A DNA stretch of 6,360 nucleotides from GCA-2731375 sp047518225 (lineage in GTDB: Bacteria > Pseudomonadota > Alphaproteobacteria > GCA-2731375): the NCBI GenBank assembly GCA_047518225.1, contig JAKZRK010000346.1, positions 1-6,360 on the forward strand. Direction: 5' to 3'. A program made the position numbers and the translations under genes. Position 1 is the first letter of the stretch. Every line of letters starts with the position of its first letter. Of this stretch, positions 1 through 5,887 are shown in pieces. Below the pieces are notes generated by a model. It saw only the letters and a list, made by a program, of their open reading frames with translations. It did no database searches and was not told where the DNA came from.

Positions 1-993
1 GCTGCGGGTTCGTGTCTGAATGTCAGTGCTGCGAATCTCTCCCCAGGATAGCCCGATTTCAGGCGACAGCTTGAGCCGAAGTTCCGCCTCTACTTTCTTC
101 CCCAGGGCGGCCACAACGCCCAACGCGAGGCGGTTTGCTTCGCGCAGACTGGCGGCTTGCCCGCTCTCGAAAATCGCGGGATTGTAGCCGCAGGCGGCCC
201 AAACTTCGGCGCTGGCATGGGCGGCAAGTTCCACCAACGAGGCCGGCGGGTTCGCCCCTACGCGCTGCGGTTTGCCGTTCACGTCGCCGCCGCCTGGACT
301 TCCCCCCCAGTCCCCGGTTTCCAGCAGCGCAGTCTTGCCCTTCATGTCGTCTAGGTCTTTCCGCAGCCCCACAAGGGTAGGATCATCGCCCCGAACAGGC
401 AGCCCCAGCAGCGAGCCACGCGGCCCGCTCGATTCATCCGCCAGCGCCGCTACGGTTTCACTTGATAGCCGCCCGGATTCGGCGGCTATGGACATGGGCG
501 AGCGGCCCCGCCAGGGTTGCGCCGGATCAACGCCGTATCGGAAATGTAGGACGCTCTGGGCAGGCACGTTGATTTGCGTCATGGTTCTGCTAGGCCCGCC
601 AACCGTGCATCTGTAATACCAGTGCCTACTATCGAAAGGTCCGTCAACGTCATAGCTCTGGCACGGCCATAGTGCCAGCCCGTCGCTGGTGTCAATCAAG
701 GCGCAAAGTTCGCCCCTTCTGATTAACTCTCTGCCGACGGTTTCCAAAAAGTCCGGGGTGATTGCGCTGGTGAACATCTCCGGCCCTTCAACGTCCGCAG
801 CGGCAAAGCTACGGCCCGTCAAACCGGCGGCCGATTCCAGCGCCGCCGTCGCCTGGACACTGGCAAGGGAACGTCCACCAGACGCGCCGCCCCGTGCAAT
901 CAGGGCGGCAAGTATCAGGTCGGATTCATGGCGGACTTCTGCCGGTGCGTCCTGGCGGACTTCAACCTTGTCTTGAGTCCAGGGTAATTTCAT
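1..993 (-). CDS. Phage portal protein, HK97 family (C-terminus cut off by window edge)
   Basis: The portal is the dodecameric ring at the capsid vertex through which DNA is packaged and ejected, and onto which the tail is built. The frame starts at ATG 993-991 and stays open for 331 codons to the left edge; I checked every codon and found no stop. The HK97 portal is about 420 residues, so roughly 90 C-terminal residues may be missing. Family-like stretches are an N-terminal segment (about 40-100) leading to RRGELCALID, the motif HFRYGVDPAQPWRGRSP at 150-166, and a C-terminal helical part containing AEVWAACGYNPAIFE (262-275) followed by a long helix with KKVEAELRLKL, as expected for the clip/stem region. 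The start overlaps the preceding gene's stop as ATGA, implying translational coupling. The oddity is position: the portal comes last in the head module instead of directly after the terminase. The family call is firm; the exact C-terminus is unknown. Confidence 0.9.
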   Translation of the reverse strand, partial: MKLPWTQDKVEVRQDAPAEVRHESDLILAALIARGGASGGRSLASVQATAALESAAGLTGRSFAAADVEGPEMFTSAITPDFLETVGRELIRRGELCALIDTSDGLALWPCQSYDVDGPFDSRHWYYRCTVGGPSRTMTQINVPAQSVLHFRYGVDPAQPWRGRSPMSIAAESGRLSSETVAALADESSGPRGSLLGLPVRGDDPTLVGLRKDLDDMKGKTALLETGDWGGSPGGGDVNGKPQRVGANPPASLVELAAHASAEVWAACGYNPAIFESGQAASLREANRLALGVVAALGKKVEAELRLKLSPEIGLSWGEIRSTDIQTRTRS

Positions 994-1343
994 GTTCGGG
1001 TTTGCGCCTCCCGTGTGGCTGAAATGTCCAACCAACGCCGCCGCAGGTCGCCAAAGCGCCCCACGTACTCGGAAACGTCGGTCACGGTGTAGGTCAGCCC
1101 CAATTCGTCGGTGAGGGAAATGCTGGTAACGGGCGCAAGTGCCAATTCTTCAAACCAGCGAAGGCGGAAAATGCGGTCAGCTTCCAGCCGCGCCCCGCCA
1201 GTTTCCAGGTTGCGCGTGACAGAGATATCAAGCGGCGTAGCCCATACCGGATACGCTGTCACCGGCCCCGGCACGAATATTCCGGCGTCATTGTAGTTAT
1301 CGGCGCCCCGAAGCCCGACGCTTAAAAGGCGGTCAAGTGGCAC
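990..1343 (-). CDS. Head-closure / head-tail adaptor protein
   Basis: This is probably a small beta-rich protein that seals the portal-connector opening after packaging and provides the docking surface for the tail. From GTG 1343 it encodes 117 residues. The middle and C-terminal parts fit the head-tail adaptor pattern: a segment with PLDISVTRNLETGGARLEA, then FRLRWFEELALAPVTSISL, then the turn TDELGLTYTVTDVSEY, and a final strand with RRWLDISATRE. The frame is open further upstream (to 1484), but that part lies antiparallel-free inside the connector gene, is rich in Cys and His and looks non-coding. GTG 1343 lies one base after the connector stop, the tight spacing typical here. ATG 1370 is an alternative start that would add nine residues. 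The stop overlaps the portal start (ATGA). Function is inferred from pattern and position rather than a diagnostic motif. Confidence 0.7.
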   Translation of the reverse strand: MPLDRLLSVGLRGADNYNDAGIFVPGPVTAYPVWATPLDISVTRNLETGGARLEADRIFRLRWFEELALAPVTSISLTDELGLTYTVTDVSEYVGRFGDLRRRWLDISATREAQTRT

Positions 1344-1344
1344 T

Positions 1345-1665
1345 TCACAACCCCGAAGATGCCGCAGCATCCCCGCCAGACAAGCCCAGCCGATGCTCTC
1401 TGTATGGCAGCAGCGCCGAGGCAGCGCCGCTATTCCGCATGACGTCGGCAAAGCGGGTGTCGCCCGAAGCAAACGGCCTGTCATAGCTGTACCCGGTGTA
1501 CCTGTACGCGGCCATGTTGTGAATCACGTCCGGCGCGTTGGGTGCCAGGCGTTCCACCGCCGCCGAAGCTTCGGCCAGCAAGTGGTCGACTTCCTCAAGT
1601 TCCGAGGCGCTCTGGCCTATCCTCAGGCGCTTTGCAAGCGCAACCCGGTCAATCGTTACAGCCAT
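1345..1665 (-). CDS. Head-tail connector protein, gp6-like
   Basis: This is a 106-residue protein of the size and helical make-up of HK97 gp6-type connectors, which form a ring under the portal. The N-terminal half is amphipathic helix (KRLRIGQSASELEEVDHLLAEASAAVERLA), followed by APDVIHNMAAYRYTGYSYDRP, where a helix ends in a Tyr-rich turn. The C-terminal section, RFADVMRNSGAASALLPYREHR, is a pattern I recognise from phage connector proteins beside HK97-type capsids. ATG 1665-1663 has GGAG at 1678-1675, nine bases upstream. The start overlaps the protease stop by 10 bp and the stop is one base before the head-closure GTG, so the three genes are probably translated as one unit. The Ala/Ser/Gly-rich tail (GGDAAASSGL) is probably flexible. 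Confidence 0.75.
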   Translation of the reverse strand: MAVTIDRVALAKRLRIGQSASELEEVDHLLAEASAAVERLAPNAPDVIHNMAAYRYTGYSYDRPFASGDTRFADVMRNSGAASALLPYREHRLGLSGGDAAASSGL

Positions 1666-2138
1666 AAATGGATTCTCCGGTATGCGGATGTTCCCTCTTG
1701 GCGGACTTCGATATTTGTCCCATACGCGCCCTTATCCACAACAGAGGCCCGGAGCAATCTAGCCTGGGAAATGACGCGCAGCCCGCCCCGGCGGGATTCC
1801 TTTTGACTGGCAAATTGGATGCTCATACCAGTGGCAACCTTGCCCTTAATCAGTGCCCTACACTCTCTCCCCCATACGCCGTCAACAAGTGGGGTATCAA
1901 TGCTCAGCGTCCCGTCACTGGCCCGCACTGGAAAGGCCCGCGCCGCCAGGGACGACCGGACGTGCTGTATGTCAATCGGGATTCCTTCGGTTTCATCCCA
2001 GCGCAACGCGCCGCGCTCAAATAGCTCCGGGCGGTCCCTGGCCGGTACTCCCTCAGTCAAGAGTGTGGCAATCAAGCGCCCCGCACTCTCCCGCGTTTCG
2101 TCTTCCTCAAACCGGACTTCACAAAGTAACTGGTCCAC
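1656..2138 (-). CDS. HK97-family prohead protease
   Basis: This 160-residue serine protease (U35/S78 type) cuts the N-terminal delta domain from the capsid protein inside the procapsid and then degrades itself. Features in order are a strand-turn opening with GRLIATLLTEG (20-30), then RPELFERGALRW (36-47, the usual F..GA motif), PIDIQHVR (54-61) with probable catalytic His59, GMSIQFA (104-110) with probable nucleophile Ser106, and the closing VVDKGAYGTNIEV (133-145), which matches the family's V..PAY-like end. Length is normal for a free-standing protease. The start is GTG 2138, as no ATG is nearby. It overlaps the 3' end of the NTPase gene by 20 bp, with GGGGGAG just upstream, so translation is probably coupled. 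The gene follows the capsid gene rather than preceding it, which is unusual. The third member of the catalytic triad was not assigned. Confidence 0.9.
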   Translation of the reverse strand: MDQLLCEVRFEEDETRESAGRLIATLLTEGVPARDRPELFERGALRWDETEGIPIDIQHVRSSLAARAFPVRASDGTLSIDTPLVDGVWGRECRALIKGKVATGMSIQFASQKESRRGGLRVISQARLLRASVVDKGAYGTNIEVRQEGTSAYRRIHLWL

Positions 2139-2583
2139 TTCTCCCCCGTTTGTGCCACCGTTCTACAGCCTGGCGGCATTGGTCCGAAGTCGCGCCGTTT
2201 GGCCCTTGCAGGTTGGATATAGCCACATCGTAATCAACGGTAACGATTCTTTCAACGCTGCCCGGCCCAAGTTCCCGGAGTAGGAATTGCCGCCGGTCCA
2301 GGTCAGAATCCGAGTTACTTGTAATCACCCGGATGCCCCTGGCAACGGCGGCGGTTATGGCAACGCGCCGGAGGTACTCGGACAGCGGCAAGGCATGGCT
2401 ATCGCGCTCCTGGCGCTCAGGATACCGCCCTGTTGCCGGATCGCGCCGGAGGCCCAGCAATGCCGCGTATATTTCCTGGACTTCCAAGACAATAGTAGGT
2501 TCACCTGAAGCGGCTAGTTCAGCCCTAGCCGCCGCAGATTTCCCCGCGCCCGCGACGCCCGAAATTAGCAGGTTGTCAGGCAC
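2119..2583 (-). CDS. P-loop NTPase/kinase-like protein of the capsid module
   Basis: This 154-residue protein has a clean Walker A, GVAGAGKS (residues 9-16), right after a hydrophobic strand, so it should bind ATP or GTP. Further on are VLEVQEIYAALLG, an Arg/Asp-rich stretch RRDPATGRYPERQERD that could be a substrate- or lid-contacting loop, the strand GIRVITSNSDSD, and a C-terminal DQCRQAVERWHKR. The small size and single domain suggest the kinase-like P-loop group (polynucleotide-kinase or AAA_33 shape) more than a AAA+ motor, but I see no decisive substrate motif. I recall similar unnamed proteins next to capsid genes in other phages; their role is not known to me. GTG 2583 follows the capsid stop without a gap (TAAGTG), with AGGT 8 bases upstream. 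The stop lies inside the protease gene. This tight placement implies co-expression with capsid and protease. Confidence 0.82.
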   Translation of the reverse strand: MPDNLLISGVAGAGKSAAARAELAASGEPTIVLEVQEIYAALLGLRRDPATGRYPERQERDSHALPLSEYLRRVAITAAVARGIRVITSNSDSDLDRRQFLLRELGPGSVERIVTVDYDVAISNLQGPNGATSDQCRQAVERWHKRGRSGPVTL

Positions 2584-3789
2584 TTACGCTACCTGGACTA
2601 CGCGCCGCTGGAAGCCGTCGGCCCTCAGCAACTTGCGGGCGGCCATCAAGTAAATCCAGATTTTCAGCTCGCCCTCAGCAGCGCCCGAAATGTCGTCAAA
2701 CACGATTTCGGCCCCCATCCACAGCGGATTTGAGAAGTCCCGCCTTGCGCCCTTGCGGACGATCACGGCCTGGTCATTGGTGGACGGTGCAGGAACATGG
2801 GAAGAGGTCATAACGCCGCCCGAATCGCGCTGTAGTGCAGCCAGGGCGGTCATATCGCTGGAATTGCCCCGGTACACGCTGGCGGCATGGGCGTAGCCGT
2901 GCGGCCCGTACAGAATCTTAACGTCGCTGGACATAGAGGCGTATTCGCCGTCGATGGTGTCCTTGTCAAACAGAAAGCCGTAATGGTCGGCAAAGTCGGC
3001 CTCGGCTGCGGCGTCGCCGGTCCGGGCGGTCAAGCCGTTGGTTCCCAGCAGCCCGTCCGCGGCATGGTTCAGGTTGGCACCGTCCAGGGCGGACATAACC
3101 GCTTCATTCAAGTTGTCGCGCAAACTCGATTCAAGCTCCATAAACTTGGCCGCATCTTCTCTCTGCCACCGGAATGAAGCCTGTAGGCGGGAAGCCTCTA
3201 GCGTGGTGACCACGTAGCTTCCGGTCGATTCCGCAGCCGCGCCGCCCGCCGCTGGCGAATGGACACTTGCCGAGGTCGAAATCACAGGTATTAAAAATTG
3301 GCCTACCGGAACGGAGGGTTGATCTATATTTAGGTGCGCCGAGATGCTGCCAGGGAACACGGCCCGGACTACGGGTTGTTGATTTCCTTGAACGTCGCCC
3401 GTAATGGTAGCGGCTGCGCGGGATTCAATCGGGCGGCCTGAAATCATGGAAATCGGTACAAAGTTGCCGTCCATTCCGAGATGGTCCAGGAGCTCTTTGG
3501 TGGCCCCGGTCGGCTGGCGGTTGCGGCGCACGCTGTCGAATATCTCGCCAAGGCTGGCCCGCTCTTCCAGCTCCACAAGCTGGCGGTCCTCGGTGCGGGT
3601 TTCGATCCGCTGCTGTTCCGTCTCGGTTATCACCAGCGCCCGCATACGGGATTCGTTGACTTGGAATTCGGCGGACAGGGTGTCCATTTCGGAACGCTCT
3701 TCCACTTTGGGATTCTCCGCCCCCGATAGCTCGCTGAGGCGCTGCCGGATGGTACTTTGTCGAAGCTCTAGGGTCTGGTGCGGAGTCAT
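2584..3789 (-). CDS. Major capsid protein, HK97 fold
   Basis: The 401-residue major capsid protein builds the icosahedral shell. Residues 1 to about 85 are charged, helical and probably coiled coil (RQSTIRQRLSEL, ETEQQRIETRTEDRQLVELEE), as in the HK97 delta/scaffold domain that the protease removes. A plausible cleavage zone is near RPIESRAAATIT (119-130), which is inferred. The shell part contains VPVGQFLIPVIST (160-172), a Gly/Ala-rich flexible stretch (180-190), SFRWQREDAAKF (205-216), a spine-helix candidate ESSLRDNLNEAVMSALDG, the segment ILYGPHGYAHAASVYRGN, and a C-terminal strand region ending LRADGFQRR. Overall length and order fit HK97-type capsids well. ATG 3789 has a strong GGAGG at 3803-3799, nine bases upstream, and a consensus-like -10 lies just before it, fitting a protein needed in hundreds of copies. 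The next gene starts immediately after the stop. Confidence 0.94.
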   Translation of the reverse strand: MTPHQTLELRQSTIRQRLSELSGAENPKVEERSEMDTLSAEFQVNESRMRALVITETEQQRIETRTEDRQLVELEERASLGEIFDSVRRNRQPTGATKELLDHLGMDGNFVPISMISGRPIESRAAATITGDVQGNQQPVVRAVFPGSISAHLNIDQPSVPVGQFLIPVISTSASVHSPAAGGAAAESTGSYVVTTLEASRLQASFRWQREDAAKFMELESSLRDNLNEAVMSALDGANLNHAADGLLGTNGLTARTGDAAAEADFADHYGFLFDKDTIDGEYASMSSDVKILYGPHGYAHAASVYRGNSSDMTALAALQRDSGGVMTSSHVPAPSTNDQAVIVRKGARRDFSNPLWMGAEIVFDDISGAAEGELKIWIYLMAARKLLRADGFQRRVVQVA

Positions 3790-3798
3790 GGGCGTTCG

Positions 3799-3803
3799 CC
3801 TCC
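3799..3803 (-). promoter_or_regulatory. Strong ribosome binding site of the capsid gene
   Basis: GGAGG on the minus strand lies nine bases upstream of the capsid ATG. It is among the best Shine-Dalgarno matches in the window, comparable with the one in front of the zinc-finger gene, and it confirms ATG 3789 as the start. Confidence 0.75.
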
Positions 3804-3824
3804 AAAGGGTTAAGGTTTACGCCC

Positions 3825-3833
3825 ATTATATCA
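3825..3833 (-). promoter_or_regulatory. Probable promoter of the capsid gene (extended -10)
   Basis: In the gap between the HNH and capsid genes the minus strand reads TGATATAAT: a perfect TATAAT hexamer (3830-3825) preceded by TG and one base, the extended -10 form used by sigma70-type polymerase. The -35 position (about 3847-3853) holds ATACTG/TACTGA, a poor match to TTGACA, which is common for extended -10 promoters. Transcription would begin near 3818, giving a leader of about 29 bases that carries the GGAGG site. The gap is clearly AT-rich against GC-rich surroundings. The sequence match is seen directly; promoter activity is inferred. Confidence 0.65.
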
Positions 3834-3848
3834 TTTTACGGAATAATC

Positions 3849-3861
3849 AGTATGTTATACT
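3849..3861. promoter_or_regulatory. Short dyad, possible operator upstream of capsid promoter
   Basis: AGTAT-gtt-ATACT is a perfect 5-3-5 inverted repeat lying where the -35 element of the capsid promoter would be, and it overlaps the last codons and stop of the HNH gene. A regulator bound here could block or recruit polymerase. With arms of only five bases in an AT-rich stretch, chance is a fair alternative. Confidence 0.25.
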
Positions 3862-4151
3862 ACGCTTTCCACCATGCGGGCCACCAGTTCCCGCCATGCC
3901 TCCCGGCCCGGCGTCGGCGTTTCCGCCTCACCCCTACTTTTAGAAATATGGCAACCACGGCAGAGGCATTGCAGCCCCTCTACGGCACATAGGTCGGCGT
4001 CTGCGGCCATGCGGTCAATCGGCGTGATATGGTCAACTTCATTGCCGTAGCGCCCGCAGGTCTGGCAGGTCCAGTTGGCAGCGTCCAGCACGGCCCGCCG
4101 CGCCCGTCTCCATTGGTTGCGGTCCGGTTGCCGGCCAGCCCGCCAGCTCAA
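3855..4151 (-). CDS. HNH endonuclease of the packaging module
   Basis: This 98-residue protein has the classic HNH layout. A basic N-terminus (RNQWRRARRAVLD) is followed by the zinc pair C29-x2-C32 (WTCQTCGR), the catalytic strand EVDHITPI with D40 and H41, and LQCLCRGCHISKS with the second zinc pair C64/C67, H68 and K71. HNH proteins next to terminase genes in HK97-like phages are known partners of the terminase and are needed for specific cutting and packaging; position strongly suggests that role here. The residue usually Asn in the NLQ part of the motif is Gly59 (EGLQ), a deviation in the middle 'N'. The start is TTG 4151, overlapping the terminase stop as TTGA; no ATG lies before the zinc motif. 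The stop TAA (3857-3855) lies in the AT-rich gap before the capsid gene. A free-standing homing nuclease is the less likely alternative. Confidence 0.9.
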   Translation of the reverse strand: MSWRAGRQPDRNQWRRARRAVLDAANWTCQTCGRYGNEVDHITPIDRMAADADLCAVEGLQCLCRGCHISKSRGEAETPTPGREAWRELVARMVESVV

Positions 4152-5656
4152 CCAGCCAACCCCAAATAAACGCCCCTGGAGACGGGTTTGTCAAACTCTG
4201 GTTCGGCCAGCCCCGCCGCAATCACAGCCGCCGACAGCAGGTCAATCCGGCCCCGTCCCTCCGCTTTGTCCAGGCCAGGGTTGCCGTTGCCGTCGCGCCG
4301 GATCGCGCTCTTGGATACGGCAGTCACCAACGCCAGACTATCGGGCAGCTTTAGCTTGCGATTCAACACCAGCCGTTGCAGCGCCCGAACGTCGCGGCTG
4401 CCATCCTTGCCCGCTCCAACCCGCCGAAATTCAGCCCGCCAGCGGAGGCCAGCCCGCTCCAGGAAGTCCTTGCACTCGGCATCTTTGTAGCCATCCGCCG
4501 CCATCCGCTTGACGTTCACCCCGGCCAGCGATTCCGCAACATCCGTCATAAATGCGTCGACGGGCGTTACACGGCCAGGATAGAGCGTGAGTTCACCTCG
4601 TTGGCGCATAAGGTCATACCGCGCCCCGTCGGCCCGGCCTCTGGCCACCACGTCGGGCACGTCGCCAAAGCCGAACCAGAGTTCAACGCGCCCCGTTTCC
4701 GGGAAGATGGCGCAAGCTGCCGTGCCGCTGGTGGCCCCGCCGAAGTCCAGGCCAAGGTAGCAATTCCCGGCCCGCTCCGGCAGTTCCTCAACAACGCAGG
4801 CGGTCAGATCCGCCGGCGCAAATATCATTTCGCGGGTTGGTGATTGCGGCAGGTTCAGGTCAAACGCAAGGAAGGTTGATAGGTCAGTGGGCGTTACCGC
4901 AACCCGCGCCGATTCCGCCTCCATGTAGGCCAGCGCCTTGATTCCCGTCGCCAGTCCAGGGTTGCCCGCCGCCCATATCCTGCGGTCGTGTATGTCCACG
5001 TCCGCGCCCTGTATCACGTCGGGCGCGTACAGGTGAACGGCGCACGTCGGCAGTTCCCGCCGTTCAATCATTTCTTCCAGCATCGGACTTTCGCCCCGGA
5101 TGCTCAGGGCAATAAGTTTCCCGTTTCTTGCCGAGGTTGCCGAACGCATACCCGCTATCAGGTCGCGGTCGCGTTCCGTCATCAGCCCCAGCTCGTCAAC
5201 GATGCTCCAATCAAAGCCGCTGGCATGGCCCGCCGATTTGTCGGCGCTCAGAAATTCCGCACTACTGCCCGCTGGCCCACGTATCAGCCCCGGCGCTGGC
5301 GTCCGCATGAAGTCCAGGCCCTCAAGGTTGCTGGCCTCCGCAATCGCCCGACACTGGCCCAACAGTTCGCCGGCCTTTTCCCGGTTGACTGATATACACC
5401 CCAGCCGTTGCCCTGGGAGGCGTAGCGGCCCCACCAGCAGCCCCAGCACGAACATGGCTATCCCGCCCGTCTTGGAGTTCTTTCGCGCCGTGCACAGCAG
5501 CCCTTCCTTGACGGTAGGGCGCAGCACGTCCGCCAGGAAGTCCCGCACGTAGTCCGGCAACACCATTGGCTGCCCTTCCAGCGGATGCCCCGGAGGTACT
5601 ATCAGCCGCTCCGCACACCACGCCGCCAGTAGGTCCACAGCGTCACTTGCTGGCAA
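4148..5656 (-). CDS. Terminase large subunit
   Basis: This is the ATP-driven packaging motor and nuclease that cuts phage DNA and pumps it through the portal. At 502 residues (TTG start) the length is normal for the Terminase_1/HK97 gp2-like group. The ATPase domain shows the terminase-type Walker A TARKNSKTG (56-64; K62, T63, with Ser where Gly is usual at 61) and Walker B WSIVDE (150-155; D154, E155). A probable coupling motif lies in KLIALSIRGES (180-190). The RNase H-like nuclease domain begins at LGLDFGG (301-307, D304), with further acidic candidates D388 (AADGY) and D472 (RIDLLSAAV). TTG 5656 is the first start after an in-frame stop and overlaps the small upstream gene by 14 bp. GTG 5638, four bases after that gene's stop, is an equally possible start and would give 496 residues. 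The stop overlaps the HNH start. Confidence 0.93.
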   Translation of the reverse strand: MPASDAVDLLAAWCAERLIVPPGHPLEGQPMVLPDYVRDFLADVLRPTVKEGLLCTARKNSKTGGIAMFVLGLLVGPLRLPGQRLGCISVNREKAGELLGQCRAIAEASNLEGLDFMRTPAPGLIRGPAGSSAEFLSADKSAGHASGFDWSIVDELGLMTERDRDLIAGMRSATSARNGKLIALSIRGESPMLEEMIERRELPTCAVHLYAPDVIQGADVDIHDRRIWAAGNPGLATGIKALAYMEAESARVAVTPTDLSTFLAFDLNLPQSPTREMIFAPADLTACVVEELPERAGNCYLGLDFGGATSGTAACAIFPETGRVELWFGFGDVPDVVARGRADGARYDLMRQRGELTLYPGRVTPVDAFMTDVAESLAGVNVKRMAADGYKDAECKDFLERAGLRWRAEFRRVGAGKDGSRDVRALQRLVLNRKLKLPDSLALVTAVSKSAIRRDGNGNPGLDKAEGRGRIDLLSAAVIAAGLAEPEFDKPVSRGVYLGLAG

Positions 5657-5780
5657 CGTGGGCGGGATTGCGGGCGGTGGTCAGTGCGGCCAGCCGCTTT
5701 TCTTCGCGCCGCCGTTCCCTGAACCGCCGTTGGCGCTCACGGTTGCTGACCATCGACGTCTGCTGATTCTTGTATGGCAT
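5643..5780 (-). CDS. Small Arg-rich protein upstream of terminase (45 residues)
   Basis: ATG 5780 opens a 45-codon frame ending TGA at 5645-5643, inside the terminase start region. It has a good Shine-Dalgarno GGAG (5792-5789) eight bases upstream, which is the main reason to believe in it. The product begins MPYKNQQ and has a strongly basic helical centre, SNRERQRRFRERRREEKRL (12-30). In all it holds ten Arg and three Lys, followed by an Ala-rich tail. Basic peptides opening with MPYK are common near phage terminase and HNH genes, by my recollection. Such a helix could bind DNA or RNA. It is too short to be a complete classical small terminase, though its position is where that gene is expected. 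It is probably translated together with the terminase. Function is unknown; a non-coding leader is possible but the ribosome site argues against it. Confidence 0.6.
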   Translation of the reverse strand: MPYKNQQTSMVSNRERQRRFRERRREEKRLAALTTARNPAHVASK

Positions 5781-5887
5781 GGGCGTTACTCCGGTTTTGG
5801 GTTGGGGTTACGCCGCCCTATCGCTGAAGATACCGACAGCGCTGTACAGGGCCCTTGAGCGTTCCGCAGCAGGGTTCCCTTAATGGT
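5781..5887 (-). other. Gap between zinc-finger gene and terminase unit
   Basis: There is no convincing gene in these 107 bases. They hold a cluster of short palindromes: ACAGCGCTGT (5836-5845), CTGTACAG (5842-5849) and GGGCCC (5849-5854), the first two overlapping. At the downstream end is the GGAG ribosome site of the Arg-rich peptide gene. I see no terminator with a T-run and no good -10/-35 pair. The palindromes might be an operator, an RNA structure or a terminase recognition site, but nothing in the sequence decides this. Confidence 0.4.

Noticed and set aside
1344..1484. N-terminal extension of the head-closure protein
   Set aside because: The frame is open, but this stretch lies entirely within the connector gene, reads as Cys/His/Arg-rich noise and is not expected for the family. 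Starts at 1343 or 1370 fit the compact gene spacing better.
1819..2283. 154-codon open frame on the plus strand
   Set aside because: It lies antisense to the protease and NTPase genes, has Ser/Pro/Arg-rich low-complexity content typical of reverse frames of GC-rich genes, and shows no recognisable motif.
3425..3826. 133-codon minus-strand frame overlapping the capsid gene
   Set aside because: It is a shifted frame of the capsid N-terminal region with Pro/Arg/Gly-rich content, and it lacks its own ribosome site.
3404..3943. 179-codon open frame on the plus strand
   Set aside because: It is antisense to the capsid gene and runs through its promoter gap. The translation is Ser/Arg-rich without domain character, while the minus strand here is clearly a capsid protein.
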